Of a stretch of DNA of 64,000 nucleotides, positions 24,670 to 31,914 are shown in pieces (position 1 is the first letter of the stretch; the number at the start of each line of letters is the position of its first letter). The notes beneath the pieces were generated by a model that searched no databases, was not told the origin of the DNA, and saw nothing but the letters and a program-made list of their open reading frames with translations. The translations under genes were made by a program, and so were the position numbers. Origin of the DNA: Eubacteriales bacterium (GTDB lineage: Bacteria; Bacillota; Clostridia; Lachnospirales; Lachnospiraceae); assembly GCA_030536555.1 (NCBI GenBank), contig JAUNPU010000012.1:50029-114028 (forward strand), written 5' to 3'.

Positions 24670-25197
24670 TTACACCTCCTTAAACTGTTGAAATAAATCC
24701 TGGATTACTGACATTCTCGGGTCGGGGCAGCTTGTATCACAGGAACAGGTCCCGTGATTCAAGTTCGTACCACATCTATTGCAAATCCCTTTACAGTCTT
24801 CCTTACATAAAACCTTCATGGGAAGATTCAGCAATAGTTCGTTACAGAGTAACTGGTCTACATCCAGATTATAACCGCTTACATAGGGCTGTTCATCAAG
24901 ATCTGCCACCCGCTCCTCGTCCGACTTGCTCATATCCAGCTCCTCACTGACCTGTAAGTCAAATGGCACAGCCACCGGCTCTAAGCATCTGTCGCAGGGA
25001 ATCTGCAAAGTAAGCTTTGCGCTTCCCTCCACAAACAGCTTCCGATCACCAAGGTTCTGAATGCGAAGTTCAACCGGATTCTTCGAAACGATATCATAGA
25101 CGCCATCCGGTGCCCTGAAGGTATCCATCTCGATATCCAGCGTGTAGTGTTTCTCTTTTCCTTCTATGGAAAACAGCTCTGTTAAGTTAATAAGCAT
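24670..25197 (-). CDS. YceD/DUF177 family protein, linked to 23S rRNA accumulation
   Basis: Protein of 175 aa of the DUF177 family, which in other bacteria is needed for 23S rRNA accumulation and is nearly always next to rpmF. Cysteine pairs occur mid-protein (PCDRCLEP) and in the C-terminal ICNRCGTNL and SCDTSC region, suggesting zinc binding. It has its own near-perfect promoter (25225-25253). Confidence 0.92.
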   Translation of the reverse strand: MLINLTELFSIEGKEKHYTLDIEMDTFRAPDGVYDIVSKNPVELRIQNLGDRKLFVEGSAKLTLQIPCDRCLEPVAVPFDLQVSEELDMSKSDEERVADLDEQPYVSGYNLDVDQLLCNELLLNLPMKVLCKEDCKGICNRCGTNLNHGTCSCDTSCPDPRMSVIQDLFQQFKEV

Positions 25198-25213
25198 ATT
25201 AATCTCCTAATAC

Positions 25214-25253
25214 GCACCTATGACATTATACATAGGTGCGCAATATTTGTCAA
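25214..25253 (-). promoter_or_regulatory. Consensus promoter with overlapping palindrome, upstream of yceD
   Basis: Minus strand: -35 TTGACA (25248-25253), 17-bp spacer, -10 TATAAT (25225-25230), a full consensus match. A perfect 9-bp inverted repeat GCACCTATG (25214-25222) / CATAGGTGC (25231-25239) brackets the -10 box. It could be a repressor operator or the first hairpin of the transcript. A second dyad TCGGAA/TTCCGA near 25275 may be the weak end of the ackA transcript. Confidence 0.8.
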
Positions 25254-25323
25254 CCATATATTTTCAAATTATCGGAAATTCTTCCGATATTCTTCCATAT
25301 CTTGTGGTTGGTAGTCGATCTGA

Positions 25324-26517
25324 TCAGATCAGAGCCTTGGTCTCTCTTGCGATAGCCAGCTCTTCGTTGGTCGGGATCAGCATAACCTTGACCTTGGAAT
25401 CAGCTGCGGAGATCACTCTCATCTTGCCTCTTACATCGTTAGCCTCATCGTCGATCTTCACGCCTAAGTAGCCTAAGTACTCGCAGATAGCCTTTCTGCT
25501 TGCCTTGTCGTTCTCACCAACACCAGCGGTAAATGCGATTGCATCCACACCATTCATAGCTGCGGTGTAAGCGCCGATGTACTTTGCCACGCGGTAGATG
25601 AATGCATCCAGAGCTACCTCTGCCAGGTGATTGCCTTCCTTCTTCGCATTCTCGATATCACGGAAGTCGCTGGAAATACCGCCGCTCATGCCCAGAACGC
25701 CGGACTTCTTGTTGAGGATGTTCAGAACCTCGTTCACGTCCTTGCCTTCCTTGTTGGCGATGAACTGTACTACAGCCGGATCAACGTCACCACTTCTGGT
25801 ACCCATGATCAGACCCTCAAGAGGAGTCAGGCCCATGCTGGTGTCCACGCACTTGCCGCCGATGGAAGCAGATACGCTTGCGCCGTTGCCCAGATGGCAT
25901 ACGATAACCTTTGCATTCTTCGGATCCAGTCCGCCGAACTTGATAGCCTCGCCGGATACAAACTTGTGGCTGGTGCCGTGGAAGCCGTAACGACGGATGC
26001 TGTACTTCTCATAGTACTCATGCGGGATTGCATACATATATGCCTTCTCCGGCATAGCCATACCGAAACCGGTATCCCATACTGCTACGTTGGGCTTGCC
26101 CGGCATAGCTGCCTCACATGCCTCGATACCCATCAGGTTAGCCGGGTTGTGCAGCGGTCCTAAGTCGAAGCACTCGCGGATAACTCTCTTAACATCCTCG
26201 TCCACAACGATGGAATCGCTGTAAACCTTACCACCGTGCAGGACACGATGACCGATAGCGGAGATCTCGTCGGTACTTGCGATCACACCGTACTCCGGAT
26301 TCTGCAGAGCGTCCATAACCATCTGGATTGCGGTCTTGTGGGTCGGCATTGCATTCTCAATCACAACTTTGTCCTTGCCTGCCGGCTCGTGGGTCAGCTT
26401 GGAACCTTCGATACCGATTCTCTCACACAGACCCTTTGCAATAACGCTCTCATCCTCCATGTTGATCAGCTGATACTTCAGAGAGGAGCTTCCGCAGTTG
26501 ATAACTAAAATCTTCAT
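25324..26517 (-). CDS. ackA: Acetate kinase
   Basis: Converts acetyl phosphate and ADP to acetate and ATP, the last step of acetate fermentation. It has 397 aa. Motifs: MKILVINCGSSSLKYQL at the N-terminus, RYGFHGTSH around the active-site region, and FTAGVGEND near the C-terminus. The start at 26517 is the canonical family start; 26541 is an open-frame extension. Its partner upstream is PduL rather than Pta. Confidence 0.98.
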   Translation of the reverse strand: MKILVINCGSSSLKYQLINMEDESVIAKGLCERIGIEGSKLTHEPAGKDKVVIENAMPTHKTAIQMVMDALQNPEYGVIASTDEISAIGHRVLHGGKVYSDSIVVDEDVKRVIRECFDLGPLHNPANLMGIEACEAAMPGKPNVAVWDTGFGMAMPEKAYMYAIPHEYYEKYSIRRYGFHGTSHKFVSGEAIKFGGLDPKNAKVIVCHLGNGASVSASIGGKCVDTSMGLTPLEGLIMGTRSGDVDPAVVQFIANKEGKDVNEVLNILNKKSGVLGMSGGISSDFRDIENAKKEGNHLAEVALDAFIYRVAKYIGAYTAAMNGVDAIAFTAGVGENDKASRKAICEYLGYLGVKIDDEANDVRGKMRVISAADSKVKVMLIPTNEELAIARETKALI

Positions 26518-26557
26518 AGTGTATATCTTCTCCTTAAACAATAAATGATATTCTGAA

Positions 26558-27127
26558 TTATTTTACGATCTCGCCGTATACTTCTCTGCCGCAGCCTGCT
26601 GCGTTGGACTCATCGGTATCGATGTGCATAGCCAGTGCGTAGCTGTCGCTTACACGTACTACTACATCGCCGAATACCAGGCTTCTGCCATCGGTATCGA
26701 TCTTAACAGATACGATCTCGCCGTTCTCTACGCCCAGAGCCTTTGCATCAGCAACGGTTGCGTGGATGTGACGCTTTGCAGCAATAACGCCCTCTTTGAT
26801 CTCGATCTCGCCCTTCGGTCCTACGATCTTGCATGCGCCGCTGCCAGCGATATCGCCGGACTCACGTACCGGAGCAACAACACCGATGGAACGAGCGTCG
26901 GTCAGAGACAGCTCAACCTGAGTATCTTTTCTCACCGGTCCTAAGATGGATACGCCCGGCATCTCTTTCTTGGAACCAACGATGGTTACTCTCTCCTCGC
27001 ATGCGAACTGACCCGGCTGGGACAGATCTTTCTTCTTGGTCAGCTGATAGCCCTCACCAAATAAGGTCTCTAAATCAGCCTGGCTTAAATGGATGTGACG
27101 TGCGGATGTTTCTACTAAAAATTTCAT
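26558..27127 (-). CDS. pduL: Phosphate acyltransferase PduL (phosphotransacetylase)
   Basis: Zinc-dependent phosphate acetyl/propanoyltransferase exchanging acyl-CoA and acyl phosphate, 189 aa. Two histidine motifs, SARHIHLS near the N-terminus and AKRHIHATVADA near the middle, are the metal-binding hallmarks of the family. The start at 27127 (MKFLVETSARHIH) follows AGAGGA; 27262 is an extension with no support. No microcompartment-targeting N-terminal peptide or shell gene is visible, so a housekeeping role is inferred. It lies 40 bp before ackA and supplies its acetyl phosphate. Confidence 0.93.
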   Translation of the reverse strand: MKFLVETSARHIHLSQADLETLFGEGYQLTKKKDLSQPGQFACEERVTIVGSKKEMPGVSILGPVRKDTQVELSLTDARSIGVVAPVRESGDIAGSGACKIVGPKGEIEIKEGVIAAKRHIHATVADAKALGVENGEIVSVKIDTDGRSLVFGDVVVRVSDSYALAMHIDTDESNAAGCGREVYGEIVK

Positions 27128-27194
27128 GATGATTTCCTCTCCTGTTCTTTTATTCATTTTCCGAATCGAAACCATAAGAAGTGATTCTATGTTT

Positions 27195-27258
27195 ATTTTA
27201 TTTGGTTTCCGGAAATTTTGCAAGCCTTTGTATACAATAAATTTGCACTTTTTGACAA
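27195..27258 (-). promoter_or_regulatory. Two candidate promoters for pduL-ackA
   Basis: Minus strand. Proximal: TTGCAA (27218-27223), 17 bp, TAAAAT (27195-27200). Distal: TTGTCA (27253-27258), 18 bp, TATACA (27229-27234). Either could drive the high expression expected for a main fermentation operon. No other element was recognised in the 27128-27346 gap apart from the divergent promoter at 27294. Confidence 0.55.
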
Positions 27259-27293
27259 ACACAAATCAGTCCGCACAAAAAATGTTTTTTCTG

Positions 27294-27322
27294 TTTACAT
27301 TGTACTCCCACAGGCGTATACT
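27294..27322 (+). promoter_or_regulatory. Promoter of the DUF3990-HTH module
   Basis: Plus strand: -35 TTTACA (27294-27299), 17-bp spacer, -10 TATACT (27317-27322), 24 bp before the DUF3990 ATG with GGAGG in between. It gives the module a transcript of its own, divergent from pduL-ackA. Confidence 0.7.
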
Positions 27323-27346
27323 ATAAATAGATTGGAGGGACTTCCT

Positions 27347-28036
27347 ATGACTGTTATTCTATACCACGGATCAGAAAATATAATTGAAAAACCAGCTTTT
27401 GGTTATGGAAAACCGTACAATGACTACGGTCTCGGCTTCTACTGCACGGAAGTCTGTGATATGGCTAAGGAATGGGGTGTCGGCAAGGACCGGAACGGCT
27501 ATGCCAACCGCTATACCCTGGACTGCGATGGTTTACAGATTTTAAATCTGGGCAGTCCGGACTACAGCATCCTGCACTGGCTGGCAATCCTGTTGCAGAA
27601 CCGGGAGTTCGACGTGCCTTCTGCTCTGGCTCAGGAAGCAAAGGAATATCTGCTCTCCCATTTTGCCGTTGATTATTCTCATTATGATGCGATCATTGGG
27701 TATCGGGCAGATGACAGCTACTTTTCCTTCGCACAGGACTTTATAAATGGCGCGATTTCCTACCGCCAGCTGACCCGTGCCATGTATCTGGGAAATCTCG
27801 GTCAGCAGTTTGTGGTGAAAAGCAGACGTGCTTTTGATCTGCTCCGGTTTGACGGCTACGAGATTGCCGAAAGCAGCGAATGGTACGCTAAAAAGATGTC
27901 CCGTGACAGAGCTGCCCGCCGGCAGTACTTCGATGTGGAGCGGAACCGACGCCAGAAAGGCGATATTTATATCACACAGATTATGGATGAGGAGATGAAG
28001 GCTGATGATTCACGCTTACGACAAAACCTATCTTGA
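27347..28036 (+). CDS. DUF3990 protein, possible ADP-ribosyltransferase-fold effector (module 1)
   Basis: Protein of 229 aa of the DUF3990 family. Seen: LYHGSENIIEKP near the N-terminus, YNDYGLGFYCTEVCDMAKEW about 30 residues later, then YDAIIGYRADDSYF and DFINGAISYRQL. The YHGS...GFYCT spacing recalls the NAD-binding H and Y of ADP-ribosyltransferase folds; that link is from memory of the family and not proven here. GGAGG precedes the ATG at 27347; the open frame from 27218 crosses the promoter. The next gene starts inside its last 32 bases, so the pair is translationally coupled, as in toxin-antitoxin operons. A homologue lies at 48581-49069. Confidence 0.82.
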   Translation: MTVILYHGSENIIEKPAFGYGKPYNDYGLGFYCTEVCDMAKEWGVGKDRNGYANRYTLDCDGLQILNLGSPDYSILHWLAILLQNREFDVPSALAQEAKEYLLSHFAVDYSHYDAIIGYRADDSYFSFAQDFINGAISYRQLTRAMYLGNLGQQFVVKSRRAFDLLRFDGYEIAESSEWYAKKMSRDRAARRQYFDVERNRRQKGDIYITQIMDEEMKADDSRLRQNLS

Positions 28037-28649
28037 GAAAGCCCGTACCGCCCTGGGTCGGATGTTTGATTTTGCTGTCTACGATTTGAACTACAATCTC
28101 ACACAGTTCTTCGACCTGTTTCTCGTCTCCGGAGTTGCCGAACAGTTTGAGCAGGGCAGCTTTCTGGTTCTGGTCGGCAAATCCGGCGTAGAACTGGCTT
28201 ACGAAGTGCTGGAACGAACGACCGGCGAGACAAAGCGAATCAAGCCACGCTACACCGCAGACCGCAGTGAAGAATACTGGACCGGCTGGGCACTTGCCTA
28301 TTACCAGTGGACGACCTCTCTCCGCTTTGCAGAGATTGTAAAATACATCCCGATCAGGGACATACAGGCACTGTACTCCCCTTATCACGAAATGGACATT
28401 CGTCAGTTCGTAGACAAAATGAACCACATGTACCTGGCAGCAAAACCCGAAACCAACTTAAAGCTTTTACGCCATCAGGCCGGGCTTACCCAAAAGCAGC
28501 TTGCAGACCTGACCGGAATCCCGCTCCGCACCATTCAACAATATGAGCAGCGACGCAAGAACATCAACAAGACTCAGGCGGAGTATCTGATTCTGCTGGC
28601 CCGGGCACTGAACTGTGACGCAGAAGCGCTGCTGGAGCGGGTGGAGTGA
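28005..28649 (+). CDS. Xre-type HTH partner of DUF3990 (module 1)
   Basis: Protein of 214 aa. The C-terminal about 65 residues are an Xre helix-turn-helix (RHQAGLTQKQLADLTGIPLR then QQYEQRRKNINK). The N-terminal about 145 residues form a separate conserved domain with FDFAVYDLNYNLTQFFDLFL and EYWTGWALAYYQW, of unknown function. I recall this architecture as common in Firmicutes beside DUF3990 genes. It overlaps the preceding gene by 32 nt. The likely role is antitoxin and autorepressor, by analogy with other effector/Xre pairs; not demonstrated. Confidence 0.82.
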   Translation: MIHAYDKTYLEKARTALGRMFDFAVYDLNYNLTQFFDLFLVSGVAEQFEQGSFLVLVGKSGVELAYEVLERTTGETKRIKPRYTADRSEEYWTGWALAYYQWTTSLRFAEIVKYIPIRDIQALYSPYHEMDIRQFVDKMNHMYLAAKPETNLKLLRHQAGLTQKQLADLTGIPLRTIQQYEQRRKNINKTQAEYLILLARALNCDAEALLERVE

Positions 28650-28700
28650 TTTTTATACTTTTGATTCAATTTAAAATTATGGAGGTAACCTGTCAAACCT

Positions 28701-29960
28701 ATGAAAACAGCCGGAATCATCGCCGAATACAACCCGTTTCACAACGGTCACCGCTACCAGCTTGAGGAGCTTCGCGCACGCACAGGGGCGGATTATATCA
28801 TCATCGCCATGAGCGGTGACTTCGTCCAGCGGGGCGAGCCTGCCATCTTCGATAAGTACACCCGGACCCGCATGGCGCTGAATGCCGGGGCTGATCTGGT
28901 GCTGGAACTTCCCGCCGCATTTGCCACCAGCAGCGCCGAGGACTTTGCCGCCTGCGGGGTGGCTCTGCTTGATAAGCTCGGGGTTGTGGATATGCTGTGC
29001 TTTGGAAGCGAATGCGGGGATGTTGCCGCACTGGAACCGGTGGCACGGCTGCTGGCGGAGGAACCGGAAGAATATGGAAAGTTGCTGCGGGAGCGGATGA
29101 GCCAGGGAGACTCCTTCCCGAAGGCACGGGAGTGGGCGGTGACGGAGTGGATGAAGATGGAAACATCGCTTCTCTCCTCTCCCAACAATATTCTCGGAAT
29201 AGAATATATGAAAGCTCTGATTCGCAGAGGCAGTTCCATCAAGCCTTATACGATTCAGAGAAGCGGACAGGGGTATAACGATTCGGATTTTGCTGCTGTA
29301 TCCGTGACAGACGGGCAGGTCTTTGCCTCCGCCTCTGCGATTCGGAATGCCTTGCGAGACAAAGCTGTCTCCGATGCAGTCCGGGCGCAGATCCCTGGCA
29401 GCATTGCCGATGACCTGACTTCCCTCACTCCGGTATTCCCGGATGATCTGTCTGCACTTTTAAACTTCAGGCTTTTGGACCTCACCTCATCCGGAAGAAA
29501 TCTGACTGATTTCTCTGATGTATCTCCGGAGCTTGCCGACCGCATCCAAAACCGGCTTCTGGAAACAGCTTCCTATACCGGGCGCATCGAACAGCTGAAA
29601 ACCCGCCAGTACACCTACACACGCATCAGCCGGGCGTTGCTGCATATCCTGCTTGGGACCACCACGAATCAGATTCAGGACTACCGTGCTGATGACTACG
29701 TATCCTATGCCCGAATCCTTGGGTTTCGCAAAAGCACTGCTCCGCTGCTGTCTGAGATTAAGAAGAGCAGCCAGATTCCCCTGATCAGCAAGGTGGCTGA
29801 TGCTGAGAAGATTCTGACGGAATCCTCATGGAGTGATTCTATGGCACTTCACAGCTTCCGCTATGACCTGCACTGCTCTCATGTGTACCAGTCTGTTGTG
29901 TATCAAAAAAGCGGGGTACTCCCCCGCAACGAATATACACAGCCGATTGTGATCGTGTAA
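28701..29960 (+). CDS. tmcAL: tRNA(Met) cytidine acetate ligase
   Basis: Activates acetate with ATP to acetyl-AMP and makes N4-acetylcytidine at the wobble position of elongator tRNA-Met (YlbM/TmcAL family). It has 419 aa; the nucleotidyltransferase motif is GIIAEYNPFHNGHRYQL at the N-terminus, with AMSGDFVQRGEPA and FGSECGD following. GGAGGT lies 13 bases before the ATG. In Bacillus this gene adjoins yceD-rpmF; here it is separated from them by pduL, ackA and the DUF3990 module. Its acetate substrate is the product of neighbouring AckA. Confidence 0.93.
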   Translation: MKTAGIIAEYNPFHNGHRYQLEELRARTGADYIIIAMSGDFVQRGEPAIFDKYTRTRMALNAGADLVLELPAAFATSSAEDFAACGVALLDKLGVVDMLCFGSECGDVAALEPVARLLAEEPEEYGKLLRERMSQGDSFPKAREWAVTEWMKMETSLLSSPNNILGIEYMKALIRRGSSIKPYTIQRSGQGYNDSDFAAVSVTDGQVFASASAIRNALRDKAVSDAVRAQIPGSIADDLTSLTPVFPDDLSALLNFRLLDLTSSGRNLTDFSDVSPELADRIQNRLLETASYTGRIEQLKTRQYTYTRISRALLHILLGTTTNQIQDYRADDYVSYARILGFRKSTAPLLSEIKKSSQIPLISKVADAEKILTESSWSDSMALHSFRYDLHCSHVYQSVVYQKSGVLPRNEYTQPIVIV

Positions 29961-29979
29961 ATCCATAATTCGATTATCT

Positions 29980-30016
29980 GGGGCTTGATCAATCCGAAGA
30001 ACTGACTTCAAGCCCC
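29980..30016. terminator. Hairpin between convergent tmcAL and hxlR-type genes
   Basis: Nine-bp perfect inverted repeat GGGGCTTGA (29980-29988) / TCAAGCCCC (30008-30016) across the end of the regulator gene. It has no U tract on either side, so termination is plausible but not certain. Confidence 0.45.
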
Positions 30017-30327
30017 TCCAGATAGCTTTCGCCCCATCTGCACATTGCGTCTAAGATTGGAATAATACTTCTCCCAAATTCGGTTAAAGAGTATTCTACC
30101 TTCGGCGGAACAACCGGATAAACGGTACGGGATATCAGGTTGTCCGCTTCCAGTTCCCGTAATTGCTGTGTCAGCATTTTAGGGGTTGCCTGTGGAATTC
30201 GTTTGCTGATTTCACTAAAACGCAACGTATTTTCAACCAGATGCCATAAAATAAGTGCCTTGTATTTTCCTCCAATCAGGCTCAACGTGGCTTCTACCGG
30301 ACACTGAAAGGTGCTGGGACATTTCAT
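29989..30327 (-). CDS. HxlR-family transcriptional regulator
   Basis: Winged-helix regulator of 112 aa. The single early cysteine lies in FQCPVEATLSLIGGKYKALIL; the recognition region is PQATPKMLTQQLRELEADNL and the wing VPPKVEYSLTEFG. Family members such as YodB and HypR sense reactive electrophiles through an N-terminal cysteine and control adjacent oxidoreductases. It is divergent from a nitroreductase, which fits that scheme. Confidence 0.9.
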   Translation of the reverse strand: MKCPSTFQCPVEATLSLIGGKYKALILWHLVENTLRFSEISKRIPQATPKMLTQQLRELEADNLISRTVYPVVPPKVEYSLTEFGRSIIPILDAMCRWGESYLEGLEVSSSD

Positions 30328-30344
30328 ACTTCTATCTCCTCGAT

Positions 30345-30416
30345 TCCATACTATCTTTTTAGATACTATATGACAAAAAAGTGCGTTCTTGCTTTTTTGA
30401 AAACCAATGCTAAAAT
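30345..30416. promoter_or_regulatory. Divergent control region of HxlR regulator and nitroreductase
   Basis: A TACTAT...TACTAT arrangement around TATCTTTTTAGATA (30352-30365) resembles HxlR/YodB-type operators. For the nitroreductase, -35 TTGCTT (30389-30394), 16-bp spacer and -10 TAAAAT (30411-30416) are visible. The operator role is inferred. Confidence 0.5.
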
Positions 30417-30482
30417 CATAGCATAGAACGGTGAAGCAAGCAAGCCAGACCGTCCAATTTATACTCGAAAGGAAGTATCATT

Positions 30483-30995
30483 ATGGAGTTTATTACCATT
30501 GCAAAACAACGCTGCTCTGTCCGAAGCTATACGGACAGGAACGTAGAACCTGAAAAGCTGGAGAAAATTCTGGAAGCGGCTCACGTAGCTCCGACTGCCG
30601 CCAATCTTCAACCGGTCCATCTGATTGCCGTTCAAAGCAAGGAGGGACTGAAAAAAATCGGCAAGGCAGCTAATATTTATGGAGCGCCTCTGGCTATTAT
30701 CGTTTGTGCAGACCATGATAAAGCGTGGGTTCGTCCTTTTGATCACAAGCAGACCGGCGATATTGACGCTTCCATTCTGACCGACCACATGATGCTTCAG
30801 GCCACGGAACTGGGGCTGGGTTCTGTTTGGGTCTGCTATTTTAAACCCGATGTGATCCGCAGGGAATTTAACTTACCTGATAACCTGGAACCAGTCAATA
30901 TATTGGTCATTGGATATTCTGCCGAAAAGGCTCTTGATCCTGAAAGACATACACAAACCAGAATTCCTGTAAGTGAGCTTGTTTCTTTTGAATAA
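30483..30995 (+). CDS. Nitroreductase-family FMN oxidoreductase
   Basis: Protein of 170 aa. The FMN-binding N-terminus is RCSVRSYTDRNVEPEKLEKILEAA, with PTAANLQP next and TELGLGSVWVCYF and PDNLEPVNILVIGY later. This is the short nitroreductase type, acting on quinones or nitro compounds with NAD(P)H. AAAGGAAG precedes the ATG. It is divergent from, and probably controlled by, the HxlR-type regulator. Confidence 0.92.
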   Translation: MEFITIAKQRCSVRSYTDRNVEPEKLEKILEAAHVAPTAANLQPVHLIAVQSKEGLKKIGKAANIYGAPLAIIVCADHDKAWVRPFDHKQTGDIDASILTDHMMLQATELGLGSVWVCYFKPDVIRREFNLPDNLEPVNILVIGYSAEKALDPERHTQTRIPVSELVSFE

Positions 30996-31002
30996 GCACG
31001 CA

Positions 31003-31040
31003 AAGCGCCTGGGCAATATAAAAAATCCGCCCGGGCGCTT
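31003..31040 (+). terminator. Hairpin after the nitroreductase gene
   Basis: Inverted repeat AGCGCCTGGGC (31004-31014) / GCCCGGGCGCT (31029-31039) with one wobble pair, then a pyrimidine-rich TTCCTCTCCC. It is a likely plus-strand terminator before the convergent esterase gene. Confidence 0.55.
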
Positions 31041-31077
31041 CCTCTCCCTGAATAGCCACATCTTTTCCTCAGATTTT

Positions 31078-31914
31078 CTAAACCTGCTTCAATGCATCCA
31101 TCACTTCTTCCAGTGTCGATTTTCCCAACGTAAACTGCTCCAACGCAAGATATCGCTTTTCTGCCGCCGTATGTTCTCTCTGGCCAAGCGCCTTCACAAG
31201 CTGGGACTCGTCATTCAGCGGTGTGAGTACATGGGCGTTGGATTCATATGCTTTAAAATATCGTATGCCGAATCTCCGCTGGGACTCTGCATTGATGTGG
31301 ATTCCATCCGGATTGGAGTTCAGCTCTTTTCCGGTCACAAAATAGCAGTGCTCATTATTTTCGGCATACCGAAGCAGTTCCTGATTGACCAGCTCATATT
31401 CCGGACAGCTCAGCCCGAAAGCCGTCTTTCCCAGATAGCTTCCCAGCCCTCCGATGATAAACGGGATTTCAGGAGCATCTAATTCTTCCCGAAGTCTGGT
31501 TACGATCCGGTCCAGCTTCTGATAGTAGTCCTTATATTTTCCGCTCTGACTGTCATTCTCTCCCTGATGCCATAAGATCGCAGCCAGCTGGCTCTGTTCC
31601 ATGGCATACTTTGCTTCGCTGACTGCATGGCGGAACAGGGTTCCTTCCACAGCCCATTCATCAATCGCGCTGCCGCCCTCCGCACAGGGAATCAGCCCCA
31701 GCTGTTCCCCGGGATTTGCATTGCACCACGCCTGGGCAAAGGATGCCGCCGGTCCGACTCCGGCAATCGCCCGGTCAAAATGAACCGGCTCCGTCATCAT
31801 CTGCCAGCGTCCGTTTCTCAGCATAAAGATCCGCTCATCACAGACAGGAGTCACGTCCTGCAAGAAGCCGCGCCCTGCCATATTCGATTGTCCAATCAGT
31901 AAAACAGATTTCAT
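31078..31914 (-). CDS. SGNH-type esterase (sialate O-acetylesterase/CE6-like)
   Basis: Protein of 278 aa. The catalytic serine is in LLIGQSNMAGRG, the oxyanion/Gly block in IPCAEGGSAIDEW, then LWHQGENDS, and the Asp-His pair in NPDGIHINAESQRR. These are the SASA/CE6 family blocks, acting on acetyl esters of sugars. No signal peptide is seen, so cytosolic. Its start overlaps the MATE stop (ATGA), so the two are coupled. The substrate is unknown. Confidence 0.85.
   Translation of the reverse strand: MKSVLLIGQSNMAGRGFLQDVTPVCDERIFMLRNGRWQMMTEPVHFDRAIAGVGPAASFAQAWCNANPGEQLGLIPCAEGGSAIDEWAVEGTLFRHAVSEAKYAMEQSQLAAILWHQGENDSQSGKYKDYYQKLDRIVTRLREELDAPEIPFIIGGLGSYLGKTAFGLSCPEYELVNQELLRYAENNEHCYFVTGKELNSNPDGIHINAESQRRFGIRYFKAYESNAHVLTPLNDESQLVKALGQREHTAAEKRYLALEQFTLGKSTLEEVMDALKQV

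Noticed and set aside
26558..27127. Bacterial microcompartment locus
   Set aside because: PduL is present but no shell proteins, aldehyde dehydrogenase or diol dehydratase are nearby.
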